DNA from: Formicarius rufipectus
Lineage: Eukaryota > Chordata > Aves > Passeriformes > Formicariidae
Length of the DNA: 64,000 bases
Assembly: GCA_013399695.1 (NCBI GenBank)
Contig: VXAU01000684.1
Coordinates: 176,908-240,907, forward strand
Direction of reading: 5' to 3'
Shown here: in pieces, positions 1-12,700 of the stretch
Layout of the letters: each line of letters begins with the position of its first letter
Numbering within the stretch: position 1 is the first letter of the stretch
Notes under the pieces: generated by a model
What the model was told of the DNA's origin: nothing
Databases searched by the model: none
What the model saw: only the letters and a program-made list of their open reading frames with translations
Position numbers and translations under genes: made by a program

Positions 1-582
1 TGGACCACCCCCATCCCAGCACCCCCATCCCAACACCCCCGCCCCACAATGCCGTGTCCCACTGCTACTGGAGCTCCTGTCCTGCACAGCACCCTGGGGT
101 CATGACACACTGGACTCTAGAGCCATCCCAGGTTGGTGGCATCTCAGTGACACGGGCTCCTGTTCCACTGCTGCACGGGCTCTGCCCCACAGTGGACACC
201 AGGGCTGTGGCACTGCTGTCCTGTGTCCCCAAACTGTGTGACAACCCACCAGTCACGGTCCCTGGTGAGCCACCTGCTGCTGAGCTCTGGGTCACCTCAG
301 CATCACAACCTTCTTCTCCTAGGCAAGGAAAACCCTCCCGGTGGCTTCCTCTCATGCCCAAGGCAGTGTGGGCACAGCAGTGCAGCTCCTCCTCTGCTTC
401 CACTGCTGCTTTTTAAACCCTCATTTAGTTTTCTGTCCCAGTCGTGGTTTTTTTAATTCAAATTATAGGGCCATGTCCTGCATGTTGAAAACCAGGTGAG
501 CTCTATTCACTTCTCACTGATGGTCCTTCTGTGGAACTGGAGTCGCTGTCTCCCTTTCAGATAGTGGAGCTGGGGAGAGGAT
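1..582. other. Left-edge flank, no gene recognised
   Basis: GC-moderate sequence beginning with a short C/A-rich degenerate repeat of a CCCCATCCCA type at 8-45. Open frames here (longest ~120 codons) lack splice context or family resemblance. Nothing else is supported. Confidence 0.4.
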
Positions 583-1012
583 CAGAGAGTCATGGAACGG
601 TTTGGGTTGAAAGGGACCTTAAAGCCCACCCAGTGCCACTCCCTGCTATGGGCAGAGACACCTTTCACCAGCCCGGGTTACTCCAAGCCCTGTCCAACCC
701 AGCCTTGGACACTCTCAGGTCTGGGGCAGCCACAGCCTCTCTGCCCAACCTCATAGGGAAGAATTCCTTCCCAATATCCCATCTAACCTTGCCCCCTGGC
801 AGTGGGAAGCCATTGCCCTTGTTCTCAAGTCCCCCTCCAGCTCTCCTGGAGCCCCTTTAGGCACTAGAAGGGGCTCTCAGGTCTCCATGGACCCTTCTCA
901 AGGCGAACATCCCATCTCTCCCAGCCAGGCTCCAGAGCAGAGGGGCTCCAGCCCTTGGAGCATCTCCATGGCCTCCTCAGGCCTTGCTCCAACAGGTCCC
1001 TGTCTTTACATC
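583..1012 (-). mobile_element. CR1 LINE 3' fragment
   Basis: The plus strand carries the reverse complement of the CR1 tail: a TTTGGGTTGAAAGGGACCTT block at ~601, then a GGGCAGAGACACC block near 650 and the CCAAGCCCTGTCC block near 685. It continues through a CR1-like CTCCAGCTCTCCTGGAGCCCC stretch to about 1012. It is a 5'-truncated copy. Confidence 0.85.
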
Positions 1013-1241
1013 AAGTCTAAGATGCTCCACCCCACCCAAAATTCCTCCCCTAGTCCAGACTGGAAACCTGTGGCAGGTTCACAGGAGGATCCCCAGATGC
1101 CACAGGACAAAAAACAACCCATGTACCCCAAGGTCTGTCCTCAAACCTTTCCCAACCTTTACTACACTTCTCCACCTTCTGAAGAACAAATCCCACCACT
1201 GACCCCAAAGCACCTGGAGCTAAGCCTGCTTTTAAAAGTAG

Positions 1242-3791
1242 TTTATTTGGATTTTTCCACATCCTTAAATGAATTGCAAATATATTAACAGAAAAAACTT
1301 TTTTCCCCCCTAAGACTGTACAATTCTTGAAATAAAAAGCAAAAAAGAAAAAAAAAGACAAATTACATTGTTTCAATGCAAATAGTAACACCACACCCAC
1401 ACTTTGCATTTTTTTTCCATGGTTTTGTTGTAAAAAAAAAAAAAAAAGACAGTTCCCTAATTTGTCTTAGCAAACTCTTGCTCTCACCTGGCTGCCAGTG
1501 CCTCCATGCTCAGGATCCTCCTCCCTGTCCCTCCTCAAAGGGCCAAAGTTTAGTCATTCCATACTAATTTTGTATTTCTCCTTAGAAGGTAAAATAGCAG
1601 CAAGGGCTAAATGTGACTCTGGATTCTCATGAAAAGAAAAAAAAAAACCCAAAAAAACCCAAACAAAAACAAAAATCCCTTTAAGGCATGAGGTACATGT
1701 AAAGCCAGGGGTGGGTTTATGTATTAAATCTTGTAGGTAGCACAAGTATCTTTATCTTTTTCAGATACCAGCTCAATTAAGAGCTTATTCCAGAGGGTTG
1801 AAAGTTTTATTACATTTTTCAGGGAGTAAAAGAAAAGGAAAAAAGCCCCTTAGACTCCTGGATCTCTGGTCCTCACTTAAACTACACTATTTGTTATTGA
1901 CCAGAATAGCACCTCCTTCAGAAAATGTCGGGAACCAAAAGGAAGCAAATTAACACATTAATTAGTGGCATCCCACAAGTGCTGCCTCTAGACCTTAGAA
2001 TGAGGTGCTGCTCAGACTCCTCCATGCCAGAGATGTGCTGGGAAGCTGCCAGAGGCTGGGGCTGGATGGGAAAACCACACCAGAATAGAGAGGAAACTCA
2101 GGAGCTGTGCCAGGGGGGCACATCAGTGCTCTGGGAAACTGAGCCCTTCCCTCAGGGAAGGATCTCCAGGAACGGGAATGACCCCAGACCACCTGTAGGT
2201 GAGATCTGGAACACTCAATCCAGCAAAAACATGATTTTCCCAGTCAATCCCTTGACCTTCCAGGCCCAGCAGATCACAAGGCTGTGGCAGAGGCACAAAG
2301 CTCCTTTATCTTATTATTCCTCAGATTTTAGATTCCTTTTCACAGTTAGGGGAATGGGAAGCCTGTTTTGTCCTGCTCATCCTCCAATCTCCAAAAACAT
2401 CCAGTGAAACAGAGAATTCTATTTTTGCTCTGAACTTGGGAATGATTTTTCAATGGATAAAGGTGTCTGTGTGGCTTCTGACCAGAAGAGTGGGGACAAG
2501 AGATGTACCTTGTGTACAAGGACAATTAAAAGAAATTGCAGGTTAAAGGTTAACTAAGAGACCCCTAAAAACCAATTGAAAAAAAAAAAAAAAAAAATCA
2601 AGACTGATCACAACAAATACATTGCTATGAAATTTGAATCATTCCCAATTTATTAGGCATAAATTGCTCTTTAAAACTGCTTATATCATACACTTTATCA
2701 TCACTGCACAAAGGGCACCAATTGCTGCTGCAGGAGGCTAGAGAGAGCAGTCTGGACTTGCTTCCTCCTCTCAGAAACCGCCCCTGGAGAAAAGGAAAGT
2801 GTTCCTAGAGTGAAAAACTGAAAGAACAGCTTAGAAAAATAAGGAAAAGGACAGATAATTGCACGTTTTCACATCCTGCTTGGACCACACTTTACAGAAA
2901 GGTTTAGAGATGATCACAGTTCTAATGAGATACTAATCTGAGACAATTCTTTGATGTGTTTGACCAAGGTTCTGATTGTATTAAGGCTTCCACAGTCTTC
3001 CCAGTCTCACAAAATTAAGGGTTTGATGCATTTCTACTTGTATCTTATTTCTCCTTTGATTTTGCCCTTTATTAACTTTTATTTTCAGGAGGGGAAGAAC
3101 AAGTCAAGGGGGTGGATGAAAAACGAAGTGAGGTGGCGGTGACCCGAGTGCAACGTAAACACTGACCTTTCCAAAACCGGGTGAATAAATTAATTCATGG
3201 TTAGAACATGAAAGCAGTTGCTGAAAGCTTTGTGTTTGTCCTGCAGGCTGCAGGCTGAGCAGGACCACGGGGTGGGACACACTGCCAGGCCTGGGTTTGC
3301 TCACTGGAGACACTGCAGCTTTAAGGTCACGGACACTCTCTCGCATCTTGGTTACACTACAATGCAAAAGTCTCGTTTGCCACCACTGTCCTTGGAGAGC
3401 TTGGAAATGAGGTTCAGCACTCTGCTTACCAAGAAAGACCCAAACTAAGACATTTCTGGAAAAAGAACAAGACACCTTGTCATTAGTACTATCCCCACCA
3501 TCTACTGCCCTTCCATACAGCAAACCACAAGTCTGTCTTCCATGATAAGTATTTTTCCAGCAAAGGGGAGTCCAAAACCAGCATTTCTTCCTCAGTCACT
3601 TTCATAAATGTGTAAGAGCCAACTAGTGAGACTCAGCAGCAGCTGGATATTGCACTGCCATGAACTCTGGTGTCAGTGGAGATCTTGGACAGCGCTGGCT
3701 CAGAGATGTGAAGTCCCAGGATGCGAAGGAAGGGGGAGGACACGACAGTACCAGTCACACACACTCAAGTTCAGACAGTGGCTCTTGAAGG
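1242..3791 (-). other. CDC27: Probable CDC27 3' UTR with several candidate poly(A) signals
   Basis: Downstream of the CDC27 stop there is AT-rich, ORF-poor sequence with no recognisable exon. Reverse-strand AATAAA hexamers (TTTATT on the plus strand) occur at 3078-3083, 3068-3073, 2649-2654, 1806-1811 and 1242-1247, so a 3' UTR of about 0.7 to 2.5 kb is possible. The closely spaced pair at 3068-3083 would give the shortest form. Which signal is used cannot be decided from sequence alone. Confidence 0.4.
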
Positions 3792-6700
3792 TTAAAATTC
3801 ATCGCTTTCCACCGCGTGGAGCTGTGTGTCATCTGCATCTGTCATGCTGCTCTCCTGGGACTCATCTGTGCCAACTGGGAAGGACAAGGAACACAGAGGA
3901 GTCAAACACCACTGCACTGTTTGCACTGAAGAGACTCCCTCACAACCCACTCCAGTACCTCAACAGCAATAGTTTTGGGCTTCCCCTTAAAATGGTTTAA
4001 AGCCAAATGGTTTTGCCCTTTTTCCTTCCAAAACTGAGCCCTGACAGCTTGAAGAAGTCTAAAAATCACCGAAGCCCAGAGTGGTTTGGGTCAGAAGGGC
4101 CCTTAATGCCCATCCAGTGCCCCCCCCTGCCATGGGCAGGGACACCTTCCACCAGCCCAGGGTGCTCCAAGCCCTGTCCAACCTGGCCTTGAACACTTCC
4201 AAGGATGGGGCAACCACAGCTTCTCTGGGCACCCTGTGCCAGGGCCTCACCACCCTCCCATGGAGGAATTCCTTTCCAAAAATCCCATCTAAATCTCCCT
4301 TCTTTCAGTTTGGGTCCATTACTCCTCATCCTAAATACATTTCAGAAGGAATCTACACAAGTTCACAATAACAAAACCCACTGTCTTGGCCACTTTCAGT
4401 TGAATATCTGGAATCTCCAACACCAGTCTGGATAGGGATTGCCATGGAGGATCCCAAAATCACCTTAGGAGCACTGGGCAGCTCCCCTGACACAGGACAC
4501 TGCACACAATACCTAAGGTTACCCTTAAATATTGAACTTTTATAACTATTACATGTAGAACAAAGGCAAAGATCTAAGAATGGTTGTTCACACAGGAATG
4601 TGACTGGATTCTGCTTTCCACAGCACAACTGAAGACATTAATTGTAAATACCCAAATACGTCATTGTTTCATGTGGAGAAACAGAGGCTTTTATTGCTTT
4701 AATGACAACATTCCAGATTTGTGCACAACAGACACAGTCTCACAGGAGGCAATTTTATACCCAAAACGTCTTAAACTAGCCAAAATATTCCAAACAATTC
4801 CCTCCTGTCCCCAGAACTACCTTCAATCACTTCAGCTTCCCTCCTCTATCCTGAGAGTCATTCAGCTGAGGCTGTGGAACTCTTGGACTATTTCTCTGCA
4901 CAGCCAGGGAGGCTGAATTTGACACACAGCTCAACACTTATTTTGTTTATTGGACAGATTAAACTGGTGTGTGTGGGGTTTTTTTTTTTGTTTTATTTTG
5001 GTTTTTTTGGGGTTTTTTTGGGTTTTTTTGTGCTGCTCGGCAGTCCCAGTCTCTGTCTCCACCTCCTGGTCAGGACATGCTCAGCTCCAGTGAGCTGGGG
5101 TTCTGAATGAAGCCAATTCCAATAGCAGGGAAAAGACCCCTCTGGATACTACAAGAAGTACAGTGCAGGGTAAGTTTCCCTTATTACAAAGCACACAGAT
5201 CAATAAAAACCAGTGTGATAGATAGTTGTCACCTCTTCCTACTTTTTCAGTTGAGGATTTGAAATTGCAAGACACAAAATCTGTCTATTAATAAGAATTC
5301 CAATCCTGCCATATTTTCTTCTTTACAGGAAAAGAATTAAATCAGCATTTATTTTCTATCTCGATTTCACTCTGCAAAGAGGTTAATATTTATGACTGTC
5401 AAAGCTTTGTGGAATTTAAAATCATAACCAAAATCTGGGAGAAGAGAAACCTGGGATATTCCTTTTTGTGGATCATGTTCCCTTGATTCCAATCAAGCTG
5501 CTTCCACGCCTTTCCTCAAAAGCCACTTGTTATGTTAGCAGGCCAAAAGTTTTTACCCAACATTCAGTTTAGCTTCTAACAAAGCCTGTACAGACAATTT
5601 CAGCTGCCATCCAGTTACTTTGGAATGATTTAATGCTTCAGTGAGGGAGTATTTGCAGCTCTGGCAATGCCCTGCCCTCCTGGGATACTATTTAAGTCAC
5701 CATGATTAATTTACAGTTATCATCATCTCAGTCCAACTCCATCTAAAGAAATGTCGCCACCCTTCATTCCATGCTTACTGTGGGAAAAATGAAGGAATTC
5801 TCCTGAATGAAGAGCCGCTGGAATTGCCACTCACTTATTAAAGGTGGAATTCTTCCTACACCTATGAAGGAAAACCTCCTGAAAGGACAAAGGGTTGAAA
5901 ACACAAACCTGATTCATAGGGGTAACATTCACTGATTTGCTCCTCTCGAGTTATGGGTTCCTCGTCATCAGGGAGGTAACGCTTGTCAATGGCCTCTTTG
6001 ATCTGGTTGTTGGCTCCTTTGGGATCCAGGTCCATTGCCCAGGAGAAATTCATTAGGGCCAAATGTGTTTGGCCCAGTTTTTTATAAACCTACAAATAAA
6101 AAAGCAGAAAAGGTTACATTTACATGGAGTTGCTGCTTGAAGGTTTGCCAATAAATGTACCAAGACACGGTGAACTGGTGTTTTATGGAAAGCAACAGAG
6201 GTAAAGTATGAAAGACTTATTGCACTAGTCCCAAGAAAAGTAACAAACAAATCTGGTTAGAAAGAACAAGTGTTTCTATTTAAAAATCAAAGAAACCAAA
6301 ATTAGACTAGCAGCTGAGAGATTCTTTATCATTAAGAGCAGATGAGCAAGTAATTTATCTGTGTAAGTACTGAAATTCATCATGACATGGCAACTCTACT
6401 CAGTTTAGGGGTCCAGCTACTCCTGGACAAACACCAGTGAACACATTTCAGCTCCAATCTTCTTGCCTCCCTGCAGTTTAAACTAAAAAATAAAGAAATT
6501 TTGGTGATTCAGAGCTCTCCAGGACTGTGCCAGAGTAAGTTTGTCCTGTTGCTTCCAAATGACCAGACACTGAAAGCTGTAGGAGCTCTTTAAAGCTCAG
6601 AGGAGGGAGTGGCAAAGGAGGATTTCTGTTATCAGATCACTCGTCTCTGGTATCTTACACAAAGACGAGTGGAATGAAGTTATTTCTTATTCAGGATTTC

Positions 6701-9700
6701 TAATACTGAAATGCACCAGAATGTGATTCAATATTGCAAATAACCACCTCTGCTGATCCATGCATGAACCATCCCTCAAGACAGTAAGGATCCGCACTGA
6801 TAACATCACTGCTATCACAAGAACCAAATCCTGACAGAACTCCATTTTCAGGGACAGATGCAGTGCTTATGACACAGCCATGTGTCTCTTTGCAATGAAG
6901 TATCTTTATCAGGATCAATGCAGAGATCAGTTTATATTTATATTATACCTTTCCCTGGAGGGGCTACAAGAAAGAAAGAGAGACTATTTACAAGGGCCTG
7001 GAGTGCCAGGACAAGGGGAATGCCTTCCCACTGCCAGAGGGCAGGATTAGATGGGATATTGGGAAGGAATTCCTCCCTATGAGGGTGGGCAGGCCCTGGC
7101 ACAGGTTGCCCAGAGAAGCTGTGGTTGTCCCATCCCTGGAAATGTTTAAGGCCAGATTGGATGGGGCTTGGAGCACCTAGAATATGTCCCTGCCCATGGC
7201 AAGAGGTGGGACTGGATGGGCTTTAATGTCCCTTCCAACCCAAACCATTCCATGCTTTTTAAAATTAATTATCTTTTGAGTTCCATGCGGTGAAATCAAA
7301 GCAGGCAAAAATTACACTGGCCTGGGTTGTTTGTTATATTACAGGAACAGCCCCCAGCTCTCTTTAACTGCCCTCTGCATTTAAAGGCTGATCCATAATA
7401 AAGCTGTGAGCACTAAGCCTTACTTAAAGCTTTGGGAATTTTTAGAACACTGCTCCAAGTGAAAGCAGCTTAGTGACAGGCACTGCATTTTCCCATTAAG
7501 CAGCAACAGAAACTGAAGACCTTGTGGTCACAGTGAAGATTTACCTACCTTTCCTATCAAAAAGTAAACAAGAGACTCTTTGGGAACAATCTGTTTCAAT
7601 TCTTCAAGTTCTTGTAAAGCTGACTGAAGGGAAGAAACAAAGAGTACAGTGAGTACAAGCCAAAGATCTACACCCAGTTGGGACATCACTCAGTTGTGAC
7701 TTAGCACTGATGTGGAGAAAAAAAAATTAAAAAAAAAAAAAATACTGCTACAGGAATTTAAAGGGAATTTCAGATTGCCATGAGCACCAGATCTTACCTT
7801 GTACTTCTCATTTGCAAACAACACTGAAGCTCTATGGAATTTGCATAGTGGGTTCTTGGGGTCGATGTTAATGGCTTTGTTCAACGTGTCCAAAGCCTTC
7901 TCAGATTTTTTCAGTGCATGTTGGACCTGTCACAGACAGGGAGAAGAGTTTTAAAAGGGATAAATAACAGCTCAACTGCCAGGTAAGGACAAAACCTTTT
8001 GACTTTTTTTGCTACAATCTGCTCCTTCAAAACAAAAAACGTTGGCCCAGTTGTAGACAGACTTTTAACAGGTTTCCTCACAGGAAGAAAAACTCCGCCT
8101 GTCTCCAGCCCAAAACTTTCTCCCTTACCAAAGCCCTACTTGAACTCTGGCCAGGAATGAACTCAAAGTCTGTCTCTCTAAGGGAGAAGCAGCTGCTGTC
8201 CCTATCCAGTTTAACACAGTTCTAGTGGCACAGAGCAGGGAAGTGACAGCCAGCAGGTCACCACCCATCGCTCCCACCCAGAATTAGTACTGGGAACTGC
8301 TGCCCAGTGCTGTGAGCAAGGTTTGCCAGGGAAGCTGCTCTTCCCCAAGGGCTGCAGCAGCAGTGACAGGTGACTGACCCTTCAAACAGCCCTGCAAATT
8401 GTGTCCTGTAAATTACATTCCAGTTGGCCCAAGCAGGGGGTTGTGACACCCATACCTGCCTGGAATGAGGGGAAAGAGGACACACAGCCAGGACAGAATC
8501 ACTGCACTCCAAAAGGTGCAGAAGTGACTTTTCTACTGCAAAGTACAGCAGGTGAAAACCCAAGGAGAAAGTACAGTCCACTTACTACTCCAATGTGGCA
8601 CAGCAGGACTGAGCTCTGAGGGTTGATATCAAGGGCCTTCTGGAAATGCATTTCTGCTAAACTGAATTTCTCCTGCTTGTAATAAATCATTCCCAGCCCG
8701 TACCTGTGAGCACACAAACAATTCTGTTAAGTAACACTTGTATTTTAATCAAACTAGTTTTTGTCAGTGAATGTGACATGGTTTGGAGACTTTCCAACCC
8801 CATCCAGGGTGAAAAGAGATTTCTTGGGGGAAAAACTGTGTCTAAAATTTACTTGGGTTTCTTTATCAATCGGGTAGTTGAAGGACTACAGGAAGACTGA
8901 CTAAAACAGCCACAAAATAAAAAGCATACAAGAACTTTTACTGCTTTATATATTAAAAAGCTGTAAGAAATTAACCGTATCCTAAGGTATGAAGGGGCTG
9001 AGATCTCATCTCTCCAACTGCAAGTGAGGAAAAATAACTGGATGCATGAGGAATGCTGCCCAGAAAAACAGAAGAGCTGGGCTAATAAAGCTTGAATGAC
9101 CTGTGAAAACAAAATACTCCCAATTTTGGCCTTCCTTGTGGAAGTAACTGTTCCATCCCTGGAAAGGTCCAAGGCCAGGTTGGACAGAGCTTGGAGCACC
9201 CTGGGCTGGTGGAAGGTGTCCCTGCCCATGGTAACCAAAACCAACCCAACCAATGGCCCTCCCAACCCAAAGCAATGTGGGATTCTATGAAATCATAGCA
9301 GTGGCAGCATCCAGAACAATTCCAAGAGGAATCCTGTATCCCATACAGAAGCAGTGGATAAAGCCAAACTTACCATGCGTTATAGTGTCTGGGGTTAACT
9401 CTGATTGCATTCCTAAAACAAGCAAGTGCTTTGTCCAGTTCTTCTGTGAGCACAAACTCGTGTCCCAGCAGGGTGTAGGCATAGGCATAGTTTGGATCCA
9501 CTTGGATGGCCCTCTGGAAGAACTTGATTGCAATGTCGTGCTCCCGCTGGAGGCTGAAACAGTTTCCTGCAGCACACCAGGCCTGGGAAAAACAGGAGTA
9601 GGACAGGATTGGAATCCTTTTTACAACCCAAGAGTGACAAGTTTGAGTTGGACACGTTTTTCCATATTGTTTTTATAAATAAACTTCCTCCTAGATTAAA

Positions 9701-12700
9701 AAAAAAAAAAAGTGATAAATCAGCAGTTAGTTAAGCCTCACTCCTCTGAGGCAAAGAGGCCTCTACATACCTAATAAAATACATAAATACACAGAAATGG
9801 AGACTCTAAGGACACTCAACAAGTTTATGCCAATTAGATCCTTTGATGACTAATGACTTCAGCTTTTGAAGCTGAAAAGGCCAAAAATCAAACATTTGAT
9901 AATGAAGAATAACCAAGGGGGAGGTGGTACTTGCACTCCTAAGCTCCCTCCAAGCGACAAGTCTGGAAATCTGCAGAGGACAAGTTTTAGCAGCAATCTC
10001 CTCCTCTCCTCCAGCATCACAGCCTGTAAAGTATCATAGCCTGGCGTCCCTCCCTTCCCCACACTTTTAGCATCAGTGCCAAACCACACGTACAGTCCCC
10101 TCCCTCCACACTGTCTTCCTACAACCACCAACTGCTTCACTGAGTTTGATTTTTCTACTCTCAGACAAGTTAATGACAATATAAACAGGATTCTCTCCTC
10201 CAACAAAACAAAATCCCAATATCCTGTACACTTTCCTAACTCTTAGGAGCACATTTATAAATATATGTATATATTATTTTTACTGTGGCACCAACTTCAC
10301 CCCCAGTTTGTGGGTCCCAGGTGTTGATCCTGGCTTATTGCATCTCATGACTTTACACTGCACACACTCTGCAGTTTAATGGACTTTAGCAAAAAATGTG
10401 CAACGTGTCTGCAAATAAAATATTTGCTCTAGAAGTTAAGTGCCAGGGAATTAACTGCAGCAATTACGAGGTGGTAGAGGAAGACATTTCTTACCCCTGC
10501 ACTCTGGCAGCAGCAGGAGTGACTGCCTAACCCCTGATCTTCCTGCATGAATGGTGCCAATGTAAATTTAAACAATCACTAACAGGTAAGAGGTTCCAAC
10601 CTGTTCCATGGAAGTTGATAGTGAATTTAAAGAAGCCATCAAGAGCTCAACAGACAGTCCTACCACCTCCCTCTCCAGTTCTGCCACCTTCAGGTGCATT
10701 CCCACAGGAGAAAACATGCTCAGAGCTCAGCCCTCGTTGATTTTGCCACACATAGTTCCCCCTTTCTCACAGCATTTTATACCTCCGGTGAGTTTTTATC
10801 CATATCCGTCAAATCCTTGGAAAGAACTGAAAGGGCAACATCTTTCTGCAGATGCCAGAGCGTGGTTGAGTAGATCTCCATGCCTTCTACTCTGTAGTTT
10901 TCAATCCTCCTGACTTCTGAAAATATCCTCTCGGCCTAAGAACAGAAACTGAACTTCAAACAAAGTTCCCACCACTGAAGCAGAGCACAGAGGTCACTGC
11001 TCAAGGCTTCACCTCCAACCTGAGCATCCTCTTTGCTTTGTGAGTGTTCCACACAGAGTTGCAGGTTCTGGGACTTTCCCTTCAAAGGAAGGAATTGACT
11101 GTGTCCCAGGATAGCTATGCCAGCAGGAAAGCAGCCACTGCTCCCTCCTGCTGACTCGGGCTGAATTCCTGTTTCTATCAAAGCACTGAGGCAAAAATGG
11201 TGCCCACAAAATCAGGAAGAGGTTAATTAACAGATTTTTATGGGCCAGTTGTAATTATTAACCATCCTAATAAACAGTGGCAGGACAAGGAGGAATGGCT
11301 TCCCACTGCCAGAGGGCAGGGGTAGATGGGATACTGGGAAGGAATTCCTCCCTGGGAGGGTGGGGAAGGGCTGGAATGGATTTCCCAGAGAGGCTGTGGC
11401 TGCCCCAGCCCTGGAAGTGTCCAAGGCCAGCTCGGATGGGTTGGAGCAACCCGGGCTGGTATAAGGTGTCCCTGCCCATGTCAGGGGGTGGCCCTAAATG
11501 GGCTTTATGTTCCAGCCCAAACCAGTGGGTTATTCTGTGATGAGGGTCGGTAGCCTCAGCTTTCAAAATAACCTGTTAAGCAGCCAGTTTAGACCCTGCT
11601 CTTAAACTCTGTATATTTGCCTCCTACAAAACTTAAAAAACAGGCACATCAGCTGTCAGGAACAACAGTGCCAAGGAGAGTTCAGCTGTGGGGTTCCCCT
11701 TAACTGCTCACTTCTCTTTCTGAAGCAGTTTGCCATAACCTCAGCAGTGCCAATGCTTCTGAGGCTGAAAGGGAAACTGGGTCACTGATGTGATCTGAAT
11801 TCACTAAAATGGAGAGAAGTGTTTTTGGTTTAGAGCTTGAATTCTTCAGTGATCTCATTTAAACATTGTACAATCCACCCCACCAGCAGAGCTGAAGGTG
11901 AAGGCAGGGAGAGACAAGGAGGAAACCTCTCTAGTTGGGTGCAAGAGCAAGTAATATCAAAAGAGACCTTTAGGAAAGCTCAATTCCAGGTATAACTTTT
12001 ATCACAACTGCAAGATCCCCACAGATTTTGCAGGGATTCTGCAGGGTTAGTGCAAAACTGCAAAAGAAAAGTAAGAAAAGGAAGCCCCAAGGCCCAGTTC
12101 CTACCTGCATGTACTCTGCCAGCTCAAAGTAGGCTCTCCCAATTTGGCACAGCACCCAACCTGTGTTGTAGTGATGGGATGGCAAATGGCTCAGAATATT
12201 TATCGCTTCTTTGCAGTTGTAGGAACACAAGGCCAAATAACCTTTCCCCATGTCCCGGAGAAGGTTCATCAAACCTTCTGGGAGAAAAATACAGTAAGTG
12301 AAAGTGGAAAGCAAATTAAACAACAACTACAAAATAAAAAGAATCCAAAACAAACAATAAACACCCTCAAACAACTAAGATTTATTTACTTGAAACTGCT
12401 AATCCCAAAATCTCTCCATCATGGCAGGCACTGCTTCTGAATTTGCCACTGAAAGTCTTTCCAAACACAGTCTTATCCATTCTTAATTCTGGTTTGATAG
12501 TCTGAGTCTCAACCTCTGTAAAGCACTTCAGATGGCAATGAGTTCTCAAAAAACTCTGGAGCTCAGGGCAAGTGGAATTCTGCATTTCCAGCAGCTTTCC
12601 AAACCTTTCACCAGGCCTGAGCACAGTTTCCACAAGGTAGCCATGGATACATCTCCCTGCTGCTTGGAAACACAGCTGAGCCAAAAGAGAGGAATTCAGT

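Noticed and set aside
5705..5760. Possible box C/D snoRNA motifs in a CDC27 intron
   Set aside because: GATGATGA-like and CTGA motifs occur on the minus strand but in the wrong order and spacing, without a terminal stem.
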